Shown: positions 19,933-31,668, counted from the first letter of the stretch. The stretch: DNA of 64,000 nucleotides from Cupriavidus lacunae (GCF_003353055.1 NZ_QKWJ01000017.1:62001-126000), one strand, 5' to 3'. Numbers and translations are program-made. Notes: generated by a model from the sequence alone, not told the origin.

Positions 19933-21201
19933 TCAGCGCTTGATGGCGCGGTAGCCGATGTCGGTCCGGTACTGCATGCCATCGTAACGGATCTGCTCGA
20001 CCGCGGCATAGGCGGCGCGCTGCGCGGCCTTGACGGTGTCGGCCATGCCCACCACGCACAGTACGCGCCCGCCCGAGGTCAGCAGGGTGCCGTCCTTGAG
20101 CGTAGTGCCGGCATGGAAGGTCACGCTGTCGTCGGTCTCGGCCGGGATGCCGGTGATGGCATCGCCCTTGCGCGGGCTGTCGGGGTAGCCGTAGGCGGCC
20201 ATCACCACGCCCAGCGCGGTGCGACGGTCCCAGTCCAGCTCGATGCTGTCGAGCTTGCCGTTGACGGCGTGCTCCATCACATCGACCAGGTCGGTCTTCA
20301 GGCGCGCCAGGATCGGCTGGGTTTCAGGATCGCCCATGCGGCAGTTGAATTCCAGCGTCTTGAGGTTGCCGTCCTTGTCGATCATCAGGCCGGCATACAG
20401 GAAGCCGGTGTAAGGGATGCCGTCTTTCTCCATGCCGCGCACGGTCGGCAGGATGATCTCGCGCAGCGCGCGCGCATGCAGCGCGGGCGTGACCACCGGC
20501 GCCGGCGAATACGCGCCCATGCCGCCGGTGTTGGGGCCGGCGTCGGCGTCCAGCAGGCGCTTGTGGTCCTGGCTGGTGGCCAGCGCCAGCACGTTCTTGC
20601 CGTCGACCAGCACGATAAAGCTGGCTTCCTCGCCGTCCAGGAACTCTTCGATCACCACGCGCGCGCCGGCGTCGCCCAGCTTGTTGTCGGCCAGCATCAT
20701 GTCGACCGCGGTGTGCGCTTCTTCCAGCGACATCGCCACCACCACGCCCTTGCCCGCGGCCAGGCCGTCGGCCTTGATCACGATCGGCGCGCCCTGGGCG
20801 TCGATATAGGCATGGGCCTGGGTGGCGTCGGAGAAGGTCTGGTAGGCGGCGGTCGGGATGCCGTGGCGCTGCATGAACGCCTTGGCGAAGTCCTTGGACG
20901 ATTCCAGCTGCGCGGCGGCCTGGGTGGGCCCGAAGATGCGCAGGCCCTTGGCGCGGAAGATATCGACGATGCCGGCGGCCAGCGGAGCCTCGGGGCCGAC
21001 CACGGTGAAGGCCACGCCCTCGCGCTCGGCAAAGGCGGCGATGACCTCGGGATCGGTCAGCGGAACATTCTGCAGGCGCTTGTCGAGCGCGGTCCCGCCG
21101 TTGCCCGGCGCGACATACACCACCTGCACCTTGGGGGACTGGGCCAATTTCCAGGCCAACGCGTGTTCACGTCCACCCGAGCCGACAACCAATACTTTCA
21201 T
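19933..21201 (-). CDS. purD: phosphoribosylamine-glycine ligase (GARS)
   Basis: A 422-residue ATP-grasp enzyme, second step of de novo purine synthesis: 5-phosphoribosylamine + glycine + ATP to GAR. It starts MKVLVVGSGGREHALAWKL and has IVIKADGLAAGKGVVVA (ATP-grasp Lys loop), EEFLDGEEASF and LEFNCRMGDPETQ (metal/ATP site). The ATG at 21201 is chosen over one ten codons upstream because the family begins at MKVLVVG. It follows yebC by 90 bases. Confidence 0.97.
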   Translation of the reverse strand: MKVLVVGSGGREHALAWKLAQSPKVQVVYVAPGNGGTALDKRLQNVPLTDPEVIAAFAEREGVAFTVVGPEAPLAAGIVDIFRAKGLRIFGPTQAAAQLESSKDFAKAFMQRHGIPTAAYQTFSDATQAHAYIDAQGAPIVIKADGLAAGKGVVVAMSLEEAHTAVDMMLADNKLGDAGARVVIEEFLDGEEASFIVLVDGKNVLALATSQDHKRLLDADAGPNTGGMGAYSPAPVVTPALHARALREIILPTVRGMEKDGIPYTGFLYAGLMIDKDGNLKTLEFNCRMGDPETQPILARLKTDLVDVMEHAVNGKLDSIELDWDRRTALGVVMAAYGYPDSPRKGDAITGIPAETDDSVTFHAGTTLKDGTLLTSGGRVLCVVGMADTVKAAQRAAYAAVEQIRYDGMQYRTDIGYRAIKR

Positions 21202-21291
21202 GATCCACTGCCAGAAAAGAAACGCATGCAAAAAGGCGGCAGCTTGGATCTATGGAGCCGGGCTGCCGCCGAGGGGGCTTGTTACTCTGTT

Positions 21292-22017
21292 TTAGTCTTC
21301 GATCGCTGCGTTGGTGAAGACTTCCTGCACGTCGTCCAGGTTTTCCAGGGCGTCGAGCAGTTTCTGCATCTTGATCGCATCGTCGCCGCTGAAGCTGACT
21401 TCGTTCTGCGGCTTCATCACCACGTCGGCCACTTCGGCCTTGAAGCCGGCGGCTTCCAGCGCGGCCTTGACCGCCGAGAAATCGTTGGGCGGGCAGGTGA
21501 CTTCGATCGAGCCGTCGTCGTTGGTGACGACATCGTCGGCGCCGGCTTCCAGTGCGGCTTCCATCAGCTTGTCTTCCGGCGTGCCGGGGGCAAACAGGAA
21601 CTGGCCGCAGTGGGTGAACATGAACGCCACCGAACCCTCGTTGCCCATGTTGCCGCCGTGCTTGGAAAACGCATGGCGCACTTCTGCCACGGTGCGGGTG
21701 CGGTTGTCGGTCAGGCAGTCGACGATGATCGCCGCGCCGGCCAGGCCGTAGCCCTCGTAGCGGATTTCTTCGTAGTTGGCGCCTTCCATGCCGCCCACGC
21801 CGCGCTGGATCGCGCGCTGGATGTTGTCCTTGGGCATGTTGGCGTCCATGGCCTTGTCGATCGACAGGCGCAGGCGCGGGTTGGAGTCGACATCGCCGCC
21901 GCCAAGCTTGGCGGCCACGGTGATTTCCTTGATCAGGCGGGTCCAGATCTTGCCGCGCTTGGCGTCAGCGGCGGCCTTCTTGTGTTTGATATTGGCCCAT
22001 TTCGAGTGACCGGCCAT
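21292..22017 (-). CDS. yebC: YebC/PmpR family protein
   Basis: A 241-residue member of the YebC/PmpR/TACO1 family with the universal opening [22 protein letters not shown]. Members were described as DNA-binding regulators (PmpR), and more recently as factors that relieve ribosome pausing at proline stretches. The mid-region [21 protein letters not shown] is typical. First gene of the minus-strand run ending in rng. The specific role here cannot be read from the sequence. Confidence 0.95.
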   Translation of the reverse strand: MAGHSKWANIKHKKAAADAKRGKIWTRLIKEITVAAKLGGGDVDSNPRLRLSIDKAMDANMPKDNIQRAIQRGVGGMEGANYEEIRYEGYGLAGAAIIVDCLTDNRTRTVAEVRHAFSKHGGNMGNEGSVAFMFTHCGQFLFAPGTPEDKLMEAALEAGADDVVTNDDGSIEVTCPPNDFSAVKAALEAAGFKAEVADVVMKPQNEVSFSGDDAIKMQKLLDALENLDDVQEVFTNAAIED

Positions 22018-22235
22018 GATTCTCTCCGAAGCGGAATGCGGTGATCTGCGGTGATGTTGTGCGGGGTCGCCATGCGCGCCGTGGCCGGGGCGGCAAAGCC
22101 CTCGGACGGCGCGCGCCAGGTGACGGATATGCCTGGCGGCTGGCTATAATCAGCCCAGGATTTTATCACGCGGGACTGCCCGCGCCGCCCGGATCCACCA
22201 GATCCCGCCAGACGCTTACGGAACCCAGGAATATC

Positions 22236-23762
22236 ATGGCCGACCCCATTCTCATCGCCAAGAACGCCGAACATGAACTGGTGCTGCTGCCGCAGATGGG
22301 CAACCGGCACGGTCTGATCACCGGCGCCACCGGTACCGGCAAGACGGTCACGCTGCAGACCCTGGCGCAGGGCTTCTCGCGCCTGGGCGTGCCGGTCTTC
22401 ATGGCGGACGTCAAAGGTGACCTGACCGGCATTTCCCAGGCCGGCCAGCCGTCCGACAAGCTCAGGCAGCGCCTGGCCGAACTGAACCTGCCCGAACCGG
22501 CATGGGGCGCGTGCCCGACCACGCTGTGGGACGTGTTTGGCGAGAAGGGTCACCCGGTGCGCGCCACGGTCTCGCATATGGGCCCGCTGCTGCTGTCGCG
22601 CATGCTGGAGCTGAACGACACCCAGCAGGGTGTGCTGAACCTGGTGTTCCGCATTGCCGACGCCAACGGCCTCTTGCTGCTCGACGCCAAGGACCTCCGC
22701 GCGATGCTGCAATACGTGGGGGAAAACGCCGGGCAGTTCACCACCGAATACGGCAATATCTCGGCCGCGTCGATCGGCGCGATCCAGCGCGGGCTGGTCG
22801 CACTGGAATCCCAGGGCGGGGACGTTTTCTTCGGCGAGCCGATGCTGAACCTGGACGATTTCATCCAGACCGAGAAGGGTCAGGGCGTGGTCAATATCCT
22901 GGCCGCCGACAAGCTGATGAACGCGCCGCGGCTGTACGCCACCTTCCTGCTGTGGATGCTGTCCGAGCTGTTCGAGAAGCTGCCCGAGGCCGGCGACCTG
23001 GACAAGCCCAAGCTGGTGTTCTTCTTCGACGAGGCCCACCTGCTGTTCAACGATGCGCCCAAGGCGCTGCTCGACAAGATCGAGCAGGTGGTGCGGCTGG
23101 TGCGCTCCAAGGGCGTGGGCGTGTACTTCGTCACGCAGAACCCGATCGATATCCCCGACACCGTGCTGGGCCAGCTGGGCAACCGCGTGCAGCATGCGCT
23201 GCGCGCCTTTACCCCGCGCGACCAGAAGGCGGTCAAGGTGGCGGCCACCACCATGCGCGCCAACCCCGGGCTGGACCTGGAAACCGCCATCGGCGAACTG
23301 GGCGTGGGCGAGGCGCTGGTGTCGTTCCTGGACGCCAAGGGCACGCCCTGCGTGACCGAGCGCGCCTGGGTGCTGGCGCCGGGCAGCCGCATCGGCCCGG
23401 CGACGGAGGAAGAACGCAAGCAGCTGATCGCCAGCTCGCTGGTGGCGGGCACCTATGAAAAGACCATTGACCGCGAATCCGCCTATGAAAAGCTGCGTGG
23501 CAACGTGGTGGCGGCCGGCAATGGCAACGGCAAGGGCGCTGGCGGCGCGGCGGCGGGGCAGCCCGCGGGTGAGCAGGACAGCGGCTGGCTGGGGACGGCC
23601 GGCGAGATCTTCGGCACCCTGACCAAGGGCACCGGCAAGACCGGCCGCGGCGATTCGATCCTGGAATCGATGGCCAAGTCGGCCGCGCGCACAGTGGCGT
23701 CGCAGGTGGGACGCGAGCTGATCCGTGGCGTGCTGGGCAGCTTGCTGGGTAAGAAGAAGTAA
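22236..23762 (+). CDS. HerA-like P-loop ATPase, DUF853 family
   Basis: A 508-residue protein with Walker A GATGTGKT near residue 33, Walker [13 protein letters not shown] near residue 260, and a sensor-like [11 protein letters not shown], defining the HerA/FtsK superfamily DUF853 group (relatives of E. coli YjgR). The C-terminal third has a Gly/Ala-rich low-complexity linker ([14 protein letters not shown]) and ends LLGKKK. The start at 22236 opens [10 protein letters not shown]. No physiological role is established. The upstream gap holds a TATAAT at 22145-22150 as possible -10. Convergent with upp. Confidence 0.88.
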   Translation: MADPILIAKNAEHELVLLPQMGNRHGLITGATGTGKTVTLQTLAQGFSRLGVPVFMADVKGDLTGISQAGQPSDKLRQRLAELNLPEPAWGACPTTLWDVFGEKGHPVRATVSHMGPLLLSRMLELNDTQQGVLNLVFRIADANGLLLLDAKDLRAMLQYVGENAGQFTTEYGNISAASIGAIQRGLVALESQGGDVFFGEPMLNLDDFIQTEKGQGVVNILAADKLMNAPRLYATFLLWMLSELFEKLPEAGDLDKPKLVFFFDEAHLLFNDAPKALLDKIEQVVRLVRSKGVGVYFVTQNPIDIPDTVLGQLGNRVQHALRAFTPRDQKAVKVAATTMRANPGLDLETAIGELGVGEALVSFLDAKGTPCVTERAWVLAPGSRIGPATEEERKQLIASSLVAGTYEKTIDRESAYEKLRGNVVAAGNGNGKGAGGAAAGQPAGEQDSGWLGTAGEIFGTLTKGTGKTGRGDSILESMAKSAARTVASQVGRELIRGVLGSLLGKKK

Positions 23763-23827
23763 GAGGACTGGAAGAAACGGGCGGCCTTACGAAGGCCGCA
23801 CCGGCAGGCTCAGCGGCGTTGCGCCGC

Positions 23828-24478
23828 TCAGTTCTTGGTGCCGAACAGGCGGTCGCCCGCGTCGCCCAGGCCAGGCACGATGTAGGCGTGATCGTCGAGA
23901 TGGCTGTCGAGCGAGGCCACGAACAGTTGCACGTTCGGATGCGCCTTCTGGAACACCTCCACGCCCTCGGGTGCCGCGACCAGCGCAACGAAGGTGATGG
24001 CTTCGTCCTTCACGCCGCGCCGCTTGAGCACATCCACGGCATGCGCGGCCGAATAGCCCGTGGCGACCATCGGGTCGCACAGGATAAAGCTGCGGTCTTC
24101 CACGTCGGGCAGGCGTACCAGGTACTCCACCGGACGATGCTGCTCGTCGCGGTAGACGCCGATATGGCCGATGCGCGCCGATGGAATCAGTTCGACCAGG
24201 CCATCGCTCATGCCGACGCCGGCACGCAGGACCGGCACGATGGTCAGCTTCTTGCCGGCGATCACCGGCGCGTCCAGTTCCACCAGCGGCGTTTCGATGC
24301 GGCGCGTGGTCAGCGGCAGGTTGCGGGTGATCTCGTAGCCCATCAGCAATGTGATCTCGCGCAGCAGCTCGCGGAAGGTGCGCGTCGACGTTTCCTTGTC
24401 GCGCATGTGCGAGAGCTTGTGCTGGATCAGCGGGTGGTCGAGGATGAACAGGTTGGGAAAGCGCGGATCTTGTTTCAT
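23828..24478 (-). CDS. upp: uracil phosphoribosyltransferase
   Basis: A 216-residue UPRT, salvaging uracil with PRPP to UMP. The PRPP loop is [19 protein letters not shown] and the uracil-binding end is [38 protein letters not shown] is the oligomer loop (fewer than 20 residues conserved in a row). The ATG at 24478 ([13 protein letters not shown]) is the start; the upstream open frame is shadow coding. Monocistronic, convergent with the HerA-like gene. Confidence 0.96.
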   Translation of the reverse strand: MKQDPRFPNLFILDHPLIQHKLSHMRDKETSTRTFRELLREITLLMGYEITRNLPLTTRRIETPLVELDAPVIAGKKLTIVPVLRAGVGMSDGLVELIPSARIGHIGVYRDEQHRPVEYLVRLPDVEDRSFILCDPMVATGYSAAHAVDVLKRRGVKDEAITFVALVAAPEGVEVFQKAHPNVQLFVASLDSHLDDHAYIVPGLGDAGDRLFGTKN

Positions 24479-24695
24479 GGCTGGCGGCGAGAGCTCGGCG
24501 GGGTATCGGGACAAGCGGGGCAAGCGGGTGAAGCGGGCGGCTGGATCGGGTGGACCAGCGCGCCGCGCCGTTGCAGCCGGATTGTAATGGAAGCCGGCCG
24601 CCCTGCCTGTGGAGCATTGCGAGACCCGCCAGGCCAGCGCCACCGGCGGGCGCCCCCGACTGCGGGACCGCCGATGGACTCGATGGCGCTTTGCT

Positions 24696-26096
24696 CTAGT
24701 CCAGCGCGCGGTCCTTCGACTCGATATCCACCATGAAGATGGCGACCGCCGCCACGGCAAGAAATGACGAAAGCAGCGCAAGGGCAAGGGTGAACTGGCT
24801 GGCCATGATCGGCGCAATGATGGAAGGCGCGAAGAGGCCGCCAAAGCGTGCCATCGCACCGGCAGTGCCCATGCCGCTGGCCCGCAGATCCGTCGGATAC
24901 ACCTCGGGCGTGAAGGCGTAGAGCGCGCCCCAGGTACCGAGGAGCGAGAAGCTCATCAGCAGGGTCGAGCCGACCACGAGCGCAGGGGACTGCCCCAGGC
25001 TATAGAGCATGCAGCCTGCCGCGCTGAGCAGCAGGAAGCCGATCAGGGTCGGCTTGCGGCCCCAGCGCTCGACGCCGTGCGCGGCGAGCGCAAAGCCGGG
25101 AAGCTGGACCAGCGCCAGCACGATCAGGAAGACCTGGCCACGCATGAAGCCAAAGCCCTGGCCAGCCAGCTTCACCGGCAGATAAACGAAGACGCCGTAG
25201 TAGGCGATCGAGATCAGCGCCCAGGCGGCAAGCAGGCAGATGGTGCGGCGCCGGCATCCGGCCGCGAACAGCGCAAAGACCGACTTGCGTTCCATCGGCT
25301 GCGGCTCCAGGTTGCCAATTTCCACGGAAACGCGATTGGCGGCGGCGACACGCTGAAGCACCGCGCGCGCCTCGGCCGAGCGTCCCGATTTATTCAGGTA
25401 GAGCGGAGACTCGGGAACAAAGAACCGGAAGACCACGCCGACCAGGGCGGGGATGCCCGTGACGAGGAAGATCAGCCGCCAGGCACCATCGCCTCGCGAC
25501 ACGGCGATCAGCGCAAGAATGGCGAGCAGGATCGTGCCGACGGCCCAGAACGACTCCAGCAGGACCAGCCAGCGGCCGCGCCGGTCGGACGGCAGAAACT
25601 CGGCCATCATGGTGTAGTCGACGGGCAAGGTGCCGCCGACGCCGATGCCGGTCAGGAAGCGTAGCAACAGCAGCCACTGGAAGTCCGGTGCGAAGGCGGA
25701 AGCGACACCACAGATGGCGTCGATGACCACCGCGATCATCAGCACCGGCCGGCGGCCGATCCGGTCTGCAAGCCGGCCGAACACGAAAGCGCCGATCAGC
25801 ATGCCGACAAAGAACATGGTCCCGGTCTGCAAGGCCGTCGGCACGGGGATGCCAAATGTCGACGCAATCGACGGCGCGGTGAAGCCGATCGACAGAACCT
25901 GCATCGCGTCAGCCAGCCACACCAGGCCGAAAATGACAAAGAGCCGATACTGGAAGCGACCGACTCCGGCCGCACGGATGCCTTGCTCGATCGTGATGGT
26001 TTGAGACGACGCTCCCCTCGCGCTTGGCTGTGCGGCCGAGCTCACGGTTGATTCCGGGATGGTCGTTGTTGCCATGGATGAAATTGATGACGACAT
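24696..26096 (-). CDS. MFS transporter, NiaP/SV2-like, candidate nicotinate importer
   Basis: A 466-residue major facilitator with twelve predicted helices. The loop 2-3 signature [12 protein letters not shown] (about residue 110), the helix 4 [29 protein letters not shown] and the later [10 protein letters not shown] and [14 protein letters not shown] place it in the sugar/aromatic-acid type family that includes niacin transporter NiaP and eukaryotic SV2. Its position beside the nic cluster suggests it imports nicotinate or a related pyridine; that is inference. The ATG at 26096 has AGGT about 10 bases upstream. The second Met (residue 8) is an alternative. Confidence 0.82.
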   Translation of the reverse strand: MSSSISSMATTTIPESTVSSAAQPSARGASSQTITIEQGIRAAGVGRFQYRLFVIFGLVWLADAMQVLSIGFTAPSIASTFGIPVPTALQTGTMFFVGMLIGAFVFGRLADRIGRRPVLMIAVVIDAICGVASAFAPDFQWLLLLRFLTGIGVGGTLPVDYTMMAEFLPSDRRGRWLVLLESFWAVGTILLAILALIAVSRGDGAWRLIFLVTGIPALVGVVFRFFVPESPLYLNKSGRSAEARAVLQRVAAANRVSVEIGNLEPQPMERKSVFALFAAGCRRRTICLLAAWALISIAYYGVFVYLPVKLAGQGFGFMRGQVFLIVLALVQLPGFALAAHGVERWGRKPTLIGFLLLSAAGCMLYSLGQSPALVVGSTLLMSFSLLGTWGALYAFTPEVYPTDLRASGMGTAGAMARFGGLFAPSIIAPIMASQFTLALALLSSFLAVAAVAIFMVDIESKDRALD

Positions 26097-26718
26097 TTTG
26101 TCTACCTGTCTTTATAGGCTGGTTCTTGAACTTGGAAGCACACGTTTATCGAAGCAGGGCCAGACGGTACTGACTAATGCGCGATGCCGCACACCGAGGC
26201 CATCGCACCGATTTGCGACGAAACGTGGTGACTACTCCAATGGGCGAGGCTGGAACTAACCCGGTAGCACGCTCGCGACACCTGCTTGGTTCTGATACGA
26301 CATAGTCACTCCTTGTTGTCTACCCTTGGTTGGTCCAGGCCCGGCCTCCCGGTTGGCCTAGCGGTGGACTATGCAAGCCCCGGGCCAGCGCTTCCGGTGA
26401 TGTAAAGGGCCAATCTTTTAGTTTTGTTGTCTCGTCCGCCGCTTGCGGCGCGCCGTCCTTGTGCGGGGAGGCACCGCTGCGAGCCACGCGGCACTCATGT
26501 AGTGCGTACTACATGATCGTTCAGCGTAAGCTACATGAAACTGGCGGGCAAGGCCGAATTGCGGTTTCCCTCCTTGGGGTTTTCCCGCGCGTGGCGCGCA
26601 TCGCGCCGGCGTGGGGGTGCACGTCTCCCTGCCCGGTGGCGAAGCGCCTTGCCAGGCACGGCGGAGATGCGGTCAGCGCGGGTGCCGGGGCGCGGCGAGC
26701 CGGCCCCGGCGGTTGATC
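26097..26718. other. 622-base regulatory gap between the MFS gene and the cytochrome-Mo gene
   Basis: No credible gene is seen. Both flanking genes are on the minus strand, so this is the 5' region of the MFS gene and the 3' flank of the cytochrome gene. A TATAAA (minus strand, 26111-26116) just upstream of the MFS start could be a -10, without a convincing -35. A long perfect inverted repeat lies at 26495-26516. A GC-rich hairpin at 26685-26709 follows the cytochrome gene but lacks a T-tract. Confidence 0.5.
26495..26516. promoter_or_regulatory. perfect inverted repeat, candidate operator
   Basis: Arms of 9 bases (TCATGTAGT and ACTACATGA) are separated by GCGT, a geometry typical of dimeric TetR/MarR-type operators. 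A third half-site, CTACATGA, occurs at 26531-26538. No T-tract follows, arguing against a terminator. The site is about 400 bases upstream of the MFS start. The binding protein is unknown; the TetR or MarR regulators of this region are candidates. Confidence 0.5.
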
Positions 26719-29649
26719 CTAGTGGGCAGGCATCGCGCGCAGACGCGCGACGGTCTTCTCCAGGTCCTGCCATGCGGGTTTGTCGGGTGCAAAGCGCGCG
26801 CGCAGGTATTGCGCCAGCTGCGCGATCTGCTGGTCGTCGAGCGTGTCGGCATAGGCCGGCATCGCGCCCAGTTCGCTGTTGGGCGGTGCCGGCATGCCTT
26901 GCAGCAATACCTGGATCACGTTGTCCGGCAGCTTGCTGTGCAGGTTCGTATTGAGCGCGAGCGAAGGCTTGACGCCGAACTGGGCGATGCCCTGGTCGGA
27001 CTGGTGGCAGACCGCGCATGCGCTCTGGTACAGGCGTTCGCCGGGGCCGCCCAGCGTGCGCGCGGCTTGTGCGCTGCGTTGCTCGATCTGCGCTGCCTGT
27101 GCGGCCAGTACTGTCGGTGCGTGCGGTGGCGTGCCGAACGAGGCGACGTAGTGCGCGATCGCGCGTACGTCGGCTTCAGGCAGTTGCGCCAGCTCTTCGA
27201 CCACCGGTGCCATCGGCCCGGCCGCGGCGCCATGGTGCGGCGCATAGCCGCCGCGCAGGTAGGTGAACAATGCTGCTTCGGTCCAGGGCACCGGTGCATG
27301 CGACAGCGCGGTCAGCGCCGGCGCCTCCCAGCCTTCGGCGCTGCCGCCGGTCAGGTACTGGTGGCCGCCTTGCTCGCCACCGAGCGCGTTGCGCGGCGAA
27401 TGGCAGGCGCTGCAGTGGCCCAGCCCTTCGGCCAGATACGCGCCGCGATTCCATTGCGCGGAGCGCGACGGGTCTGGCGTGAAGCGCTCGTTGCGATGGA
27501 ACAGCAGGTTCCAGCCGGCCAGCAGCGGGCGCATGCTGAAGGGGAACGCGAGCTGCGTCTGCGGGACTTCGGATTTCACCGGCTCTGCCGACATCAGGTA
27601 ACCATACAGCGCCTGCATGTCGCCATCGCTGATCTTCGCGAATGCGGTGTACGGGAACGCCGGATACAGGTGCCGCCCGTCGCGGTGGATGCCCTCGCGC
27701 ATGGCGCGCTCGAATGCGGCGAAGGACCAGTTGCCGATGCCGGTCTGCACGTCGGGCGTGATGTTGGTGCTATAGACCGTGCCGAAGGGTGTCTCCAGCG
27801 CCAGGCCGCCGGCGTTCTTCACTCCGTCTGGCGCGGTATGGCACACCGCGCAGTCTCCCGCGGCGGCCACCAGCCGGCCGCGTTCGAGCGTGGCGGCGGA
27901 ATAGAAGCCGGCCTCGGGCGGCGCCACCGGCGCGATCGGTGCGCGCCAGGGCAGGAGCGTGGCGCACACGCCTGCCGCGGCAGCTGCGGCCGCGGCGATC
28001 CAGCCGCGCTTCTTGCGCTGGTTGCCGGGCTTCGCCTGGTCCAGCGCCAGGCGGATGCGTTCGGCGCTGAAGGGCGGCGTGCGCAGGCGCACGCCGGTAG
28101 CGTCGTAGATCGCATTGGCCACGGCAGCGGCGGCGGGCAGGGTGTCGGTCGGCCCCGCTGCCAGCGTGTCATGGGTGGCCAGCGTGCCGGCCAGGCGGAT
28201 CTCTGGCAGGGCGCTGCCCGCCACAACGGGCAGCGTCTGGCTGGCGGGCGGTGCCTGGGACGGCCAGGTGTCGAAGGCCGGCGTGGCCGACGTGAACTGC
28301 AGGGCGGCATCGGCGACAGCCTGCTCCAGCGAGCGCGCGGCTGGTGCGGCGGCTTGCTGGCGTGGCAGCGATTCACTGTCATGCCCCACGGTCACGCGCG
28401 TGACCGCCAGCTCGCCGGTGGTGCCGTCGACCTCGACCTCGGCCACCCATGCCGACCAGCTCTGGCCGGCGTGGTGGTCGACGGTGTGGGCATAGGCAAA
28501 GCCGCGGCCGCGCTGGACGTTGCCGGCGGTAGCGGTGCTGCGCGGCGCGGTCGGCGTCCAGCCGGCGCGCTCGGCCACCTGCCGCACCAGTGCTGTGCCG
28601 CGTGCATTGTCGAGATGCGCCAGCCGCAGCGTGATCGGGTCGGAGCCGGAGGCTGCGGCAAGCTCGTCGAGGTGAGATTCCCGCGCGAACACCTGCGCCC
28701 GGGCGGTCGCCAGCGGTGCAGCGTTGAACGCAGCGGCATTGCCCATCGCAGCGATGTCGATATGCGGGATGCGATAGGGCGGCATGGCGGCATCGCCTGC
28801 GTGGCCGGCATCAATGCTGTCCGCCACCGGCGATGCCGTATGCGTCAGCCACAGCGCCAGCGGCACGGCCGGGGCAGCCGAGCCCGCCAGCGTCGCGGCG
28901 TAGGCTTCGACGGCAGTGCCAGCCAGCGCGGTATCGACGCGTACATCGATCGTGACATCGGCAAGGCCCACGTCGGCAGCGCACAGCTGACGCATCACGG
29001 GCAGTCCGGTGGCATGGGCCATCAGCGCCGCATCGGCGGCGGCATGCGGCGCGAGCAGCGTGGGGTCCGCGCTGTCGTCGGGCGCCTGCCAGCAGACCAG
29101 CACGACCTGTTGCGGTGCGATATCCAGCAGCGCGGCAAGCTCGGCGCGCAGCGCGCCAGGGCGCGTGCTCGGCAGCCAAACAGTCAGCTTGCCGTCACGC
29201 CAGTCCGCGACGGCAGTGCAATAGGCCTCGCCACGGGTGCCGGCCAGTGGCCATTGGTAGTGCTGCCTGTGACGCGCGTCGGCGCTGGCCAGCACCTCAT
29301 TGGCGTTGCCGCGCTGAGCCAGCGCGTGGCGGGTTACCGGCGCGTCGTCCGCGCGGGGCGGGGCAGACCAGCGTGCCTGCAGTGCGCGGCTTGCGCTGGC
29401 GGCGTGCGCGGCCGAATCCGCCGCCACGCCGGCAAAGTTGTTGCGGATGAGGGCTGCGCGGATGCCCGGCAGCGCCAGCGCGGCCGCCCGGTCGGCGCCC
29501 AGCAGGCGTGCCGCCAGCGGCTGGCCGTCGATCCAGCGCAGGCCGGGGGGCGTCAGGGCCTGGGCCACCAGGCAATCGGCGGCGGACGGCGGCATGCTTG
29601 CTGCGACAGCGGTGGCAGGTGCGGCCTGTGGGACGATGCCTTCGTTCAC
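26719..29649 (-). CDS. nicotinate dehydrogenase chain: degenerate Mo-hydroxylase domain fused to triheme cytochrome c
   Basis: A 976-residue protein starting at a GTG that overlaps the nicA stop (GTGA). Residues about 20-520 resemble only the middle and end of xanthine-dehydrogenase-type Mo chains. The first part, with the LGxG motif, is absent, and the catalytic Glu of the GxGES loop is Pro500 (LAAGPTDTLP). A hydrophobic segment at about 530-550 probably anchors it in the membrane. Three heme sites CXXCH follow at 600, 746 and 878. P. putida NicB is also a Mo-cytochrome fusion but about 1190 residues. Likely the electron-transfer chain passing electrons from nicotinate hydroxylation towards oxidases, with catalysis supplied by the intact Mo chain at 35932. 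Confidence 0.85.
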   Translation of the reverse strand: MNEGIVPQAAPATAVAASMPPSAADCLVAQALTPPGLRWIDGQPLAARLLGADRAAALALPGIRAALIRNNFAGVAADSAAHAASASRALQARWSAPPRADDAPVTRHALAQRGNANEVLASADARHRQHYQWPLAGTRGEAYCTAVADWRDGKLTVWLPSTRPGALRAELAALLDIAPQQVVLVCWQAPDDSADPTLLAPHAAADAALMAHATGLPVMRQLCAADVGLADVTIDVRVDTALAGTAVEAYAATLAGSAAPAVPLALWLTHTASPVADSIDAGHAGDAAMPPYRIPHIDIAAMGNAAAFNAAPLATARAQVFARESHLDELAAASGSDPITLRLAHLDNARGTALVRQVAERAGWTPTAPRSTATAGNVQRGRGFAYAHTVDHHAGQSWSAWVAEVEVDGTTGELAVTRVTVGHDSESLPRQQAAAPAARSLEQAVADAALQFTSATPAFDTWPSQAPPASQTLPVVAGSALPEIRLAGTLATHDTLAAGPTDTLPAAAAVANAIYDATGVRLRTPPFSAERIRLALDQAKPGNQRKKRGWIAAAAAAAAGVCATLLPWRAPIAPVAPPEAGFYSAATLERGRLVAAAGDCAVCHTAPDGVKNAGGLALETPFGTVYSTNITPDVQTGIGNWSFAAFERAMREGIHRDGRHLYPAFPYTAFAKISDGDMQALYGYLMSAEPVKSEVPQTQLAFPFSMRPLLAGWNLLFHRNERFTPDPSRSAQWNRGAYLAEGLGHCSACHSPRNALGGEQGGHQYLTGGSAEGWEAPALTALSHAPVPWTEAALFTYLRGGYAPHHGAAAGPMAPVVEELAQLPEADVRAIAHYVASFGTPPHAPTVLAAQAAQIEQRSAQAARTLGGPGERLYQSACAVCHQSDQGIAQFGVKPSLALNTNLHSKLPDNVIQVLLQGMPAPPNSELGAMPAYADTLDDQQIAQLAQYLRARFAPDKPAWQDLEKTVARLRAMPAH

Positions 29650-30143
29650 GATGCCGCCCCCTCGGCGGCCTGCCGTTGCAGCACCGCGGCACGCTGCACC
29701 GCGCGCACGATTTCCACGTGGGTGCCGCAGCGGCACAGGTTGAAGCGCAGCGCCTCGCGGATCTGAGCCTCGTCGGGATCGGGGTTCTGCGCGAGCAGCG
29801 CCTTGGCGGTCATGATCATGCCGTTCAGGCAATAGCCGCATTGCGCGGCCTGCTCGTCGATAAATGCTTGCTGTACCGGGTCAGGCTGAGTCGCGGTGCC
29901 CAACCCTTCGAGCGTGGTGACGGCGTGCCCGACCGCGGCCCTGACCGGCAGCACGCACGCGCGTGCCGGCATGCCGTCCACCAGCACCGTGCAGGCGCCG
30001 CATTGCCCCAGGCCGCAGCCATACTTTGGGCCATTGCAGCACAGGTCGTTGCGCAGGATGTAGAGCAGCGGCGTGTCAGGGGCCACGCACAGCGTGTGCT
30101 CGGCGTGGTTGACTTGCAATGTCAGTGGGCGGGGCGTGTTCAT
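29646..30143 (-). CDS. nicA: nicotinate dehydrogenase 2Fe-2S subunit
   Basis: A 165-residue ferredoxin-like small subunit of the xanthine dehydrogenase family. The plant-type cluster is bound by C43, C48, C51 and C63 (YGCGLGQCGACTVL), the second by C102, C105, C137 and C139 (QCGYCLNG, NLCRCG). In P. putida, NicA with NicB hydroxylates nicotinate to 6-hydroxynicotinate. It is followed by the cytochrome-fused chain with a 4-base overlap and preceded by nicC at a gap of 87 bases, so the three are probably one operon. Confidence 0.93.
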   Translation of the reverse strand: MNTPRPLTLQVNHAEHTLCVAPDTPLLYILRNDLCCNGPKYGCGLGQCGACTVLVDGMPARACVLPVRAAVGHAVTTLEGLGTATQPDPVQQAFIDEQAAQCGYCLNGMIMTAKALLAQNPDPDEAQIREALRFNLCRCGTHVEIVRAVQRAAVLQRQAAEGAAS

Positions 30144-30230
30144 CGGGGGCTGGGGGCGGTTTGAACATCACGCATCGCGGCGCCGCGCCCCTTCGATGAG
30201 GGGCTGCGGCGGGCAGGTTCGGTAAGGCGA

Positions 30231-31490
<1,260 letters not shown>

Positions 31491-31639
31491 AGAAGAAAAT
31501 GACGAACCTATGGAAAACCCTAGTGATTACGTGATGACGCTCGCACATCGCGCTATAGCAGTGAAATTATGCGCTAAAACAGGGATTGATTAATTCAGTA
31601 TGCACTGAACGAGTGAATCGCGTGGCGCGGAGATTCTGT

Positions 31640-31668
31640 TTGCCTAGATAAAGTGTGTACACTACAAT
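31640..31668 (+). promoter_or_regulatory. predicted nicE promoter
   Basis: TTGCCT (31640-31645) and TACAAT (31663-31668) are exactly 17 bases apart. Operator copy 2 fills the right part of the spacer and touches the -10. Transcription is expected to begin near 31675, about 63 bases before nicE. Confidence 0.65.
31652..31663. promoter_or_regulatory. operator copy 2, at the nicE promoter
   Basis: AGTGTGTACACT, with 5-base arms AGTGT/ACACT, is identical over 12 bases and in the same orientation relative to its gene as the copy at the nicC promoter. Its place over the spacer and -10 suggests repression, probably relieved by a pathway intermediate. Confidence 0.65.

Noticed and set aside
23782-23800. 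Hairpin GCGGCCTT/AAGGCCGC between the convergent HerA-like and upp genes
   Set aside because: The stem is perfect but neither side has a T-run; a factor-dependent or weak terminator cannot be excluded.
26685-26709. GC-rich hairpin just after the cytochrome-Mo gene
   Set aside because: CCGGGGC/GCCCCGG can pair, but no T-tract follows on the minus strand, so it is not called a terminator.
26611-29766. A 1051-codon plus-strand frame over the cytochrome-Mo gene
   Set aside because: Its sequence is Arg/Gly/Val/Gln-rich antisense coding; the minus strand has three CXXCH sites and family motifs.
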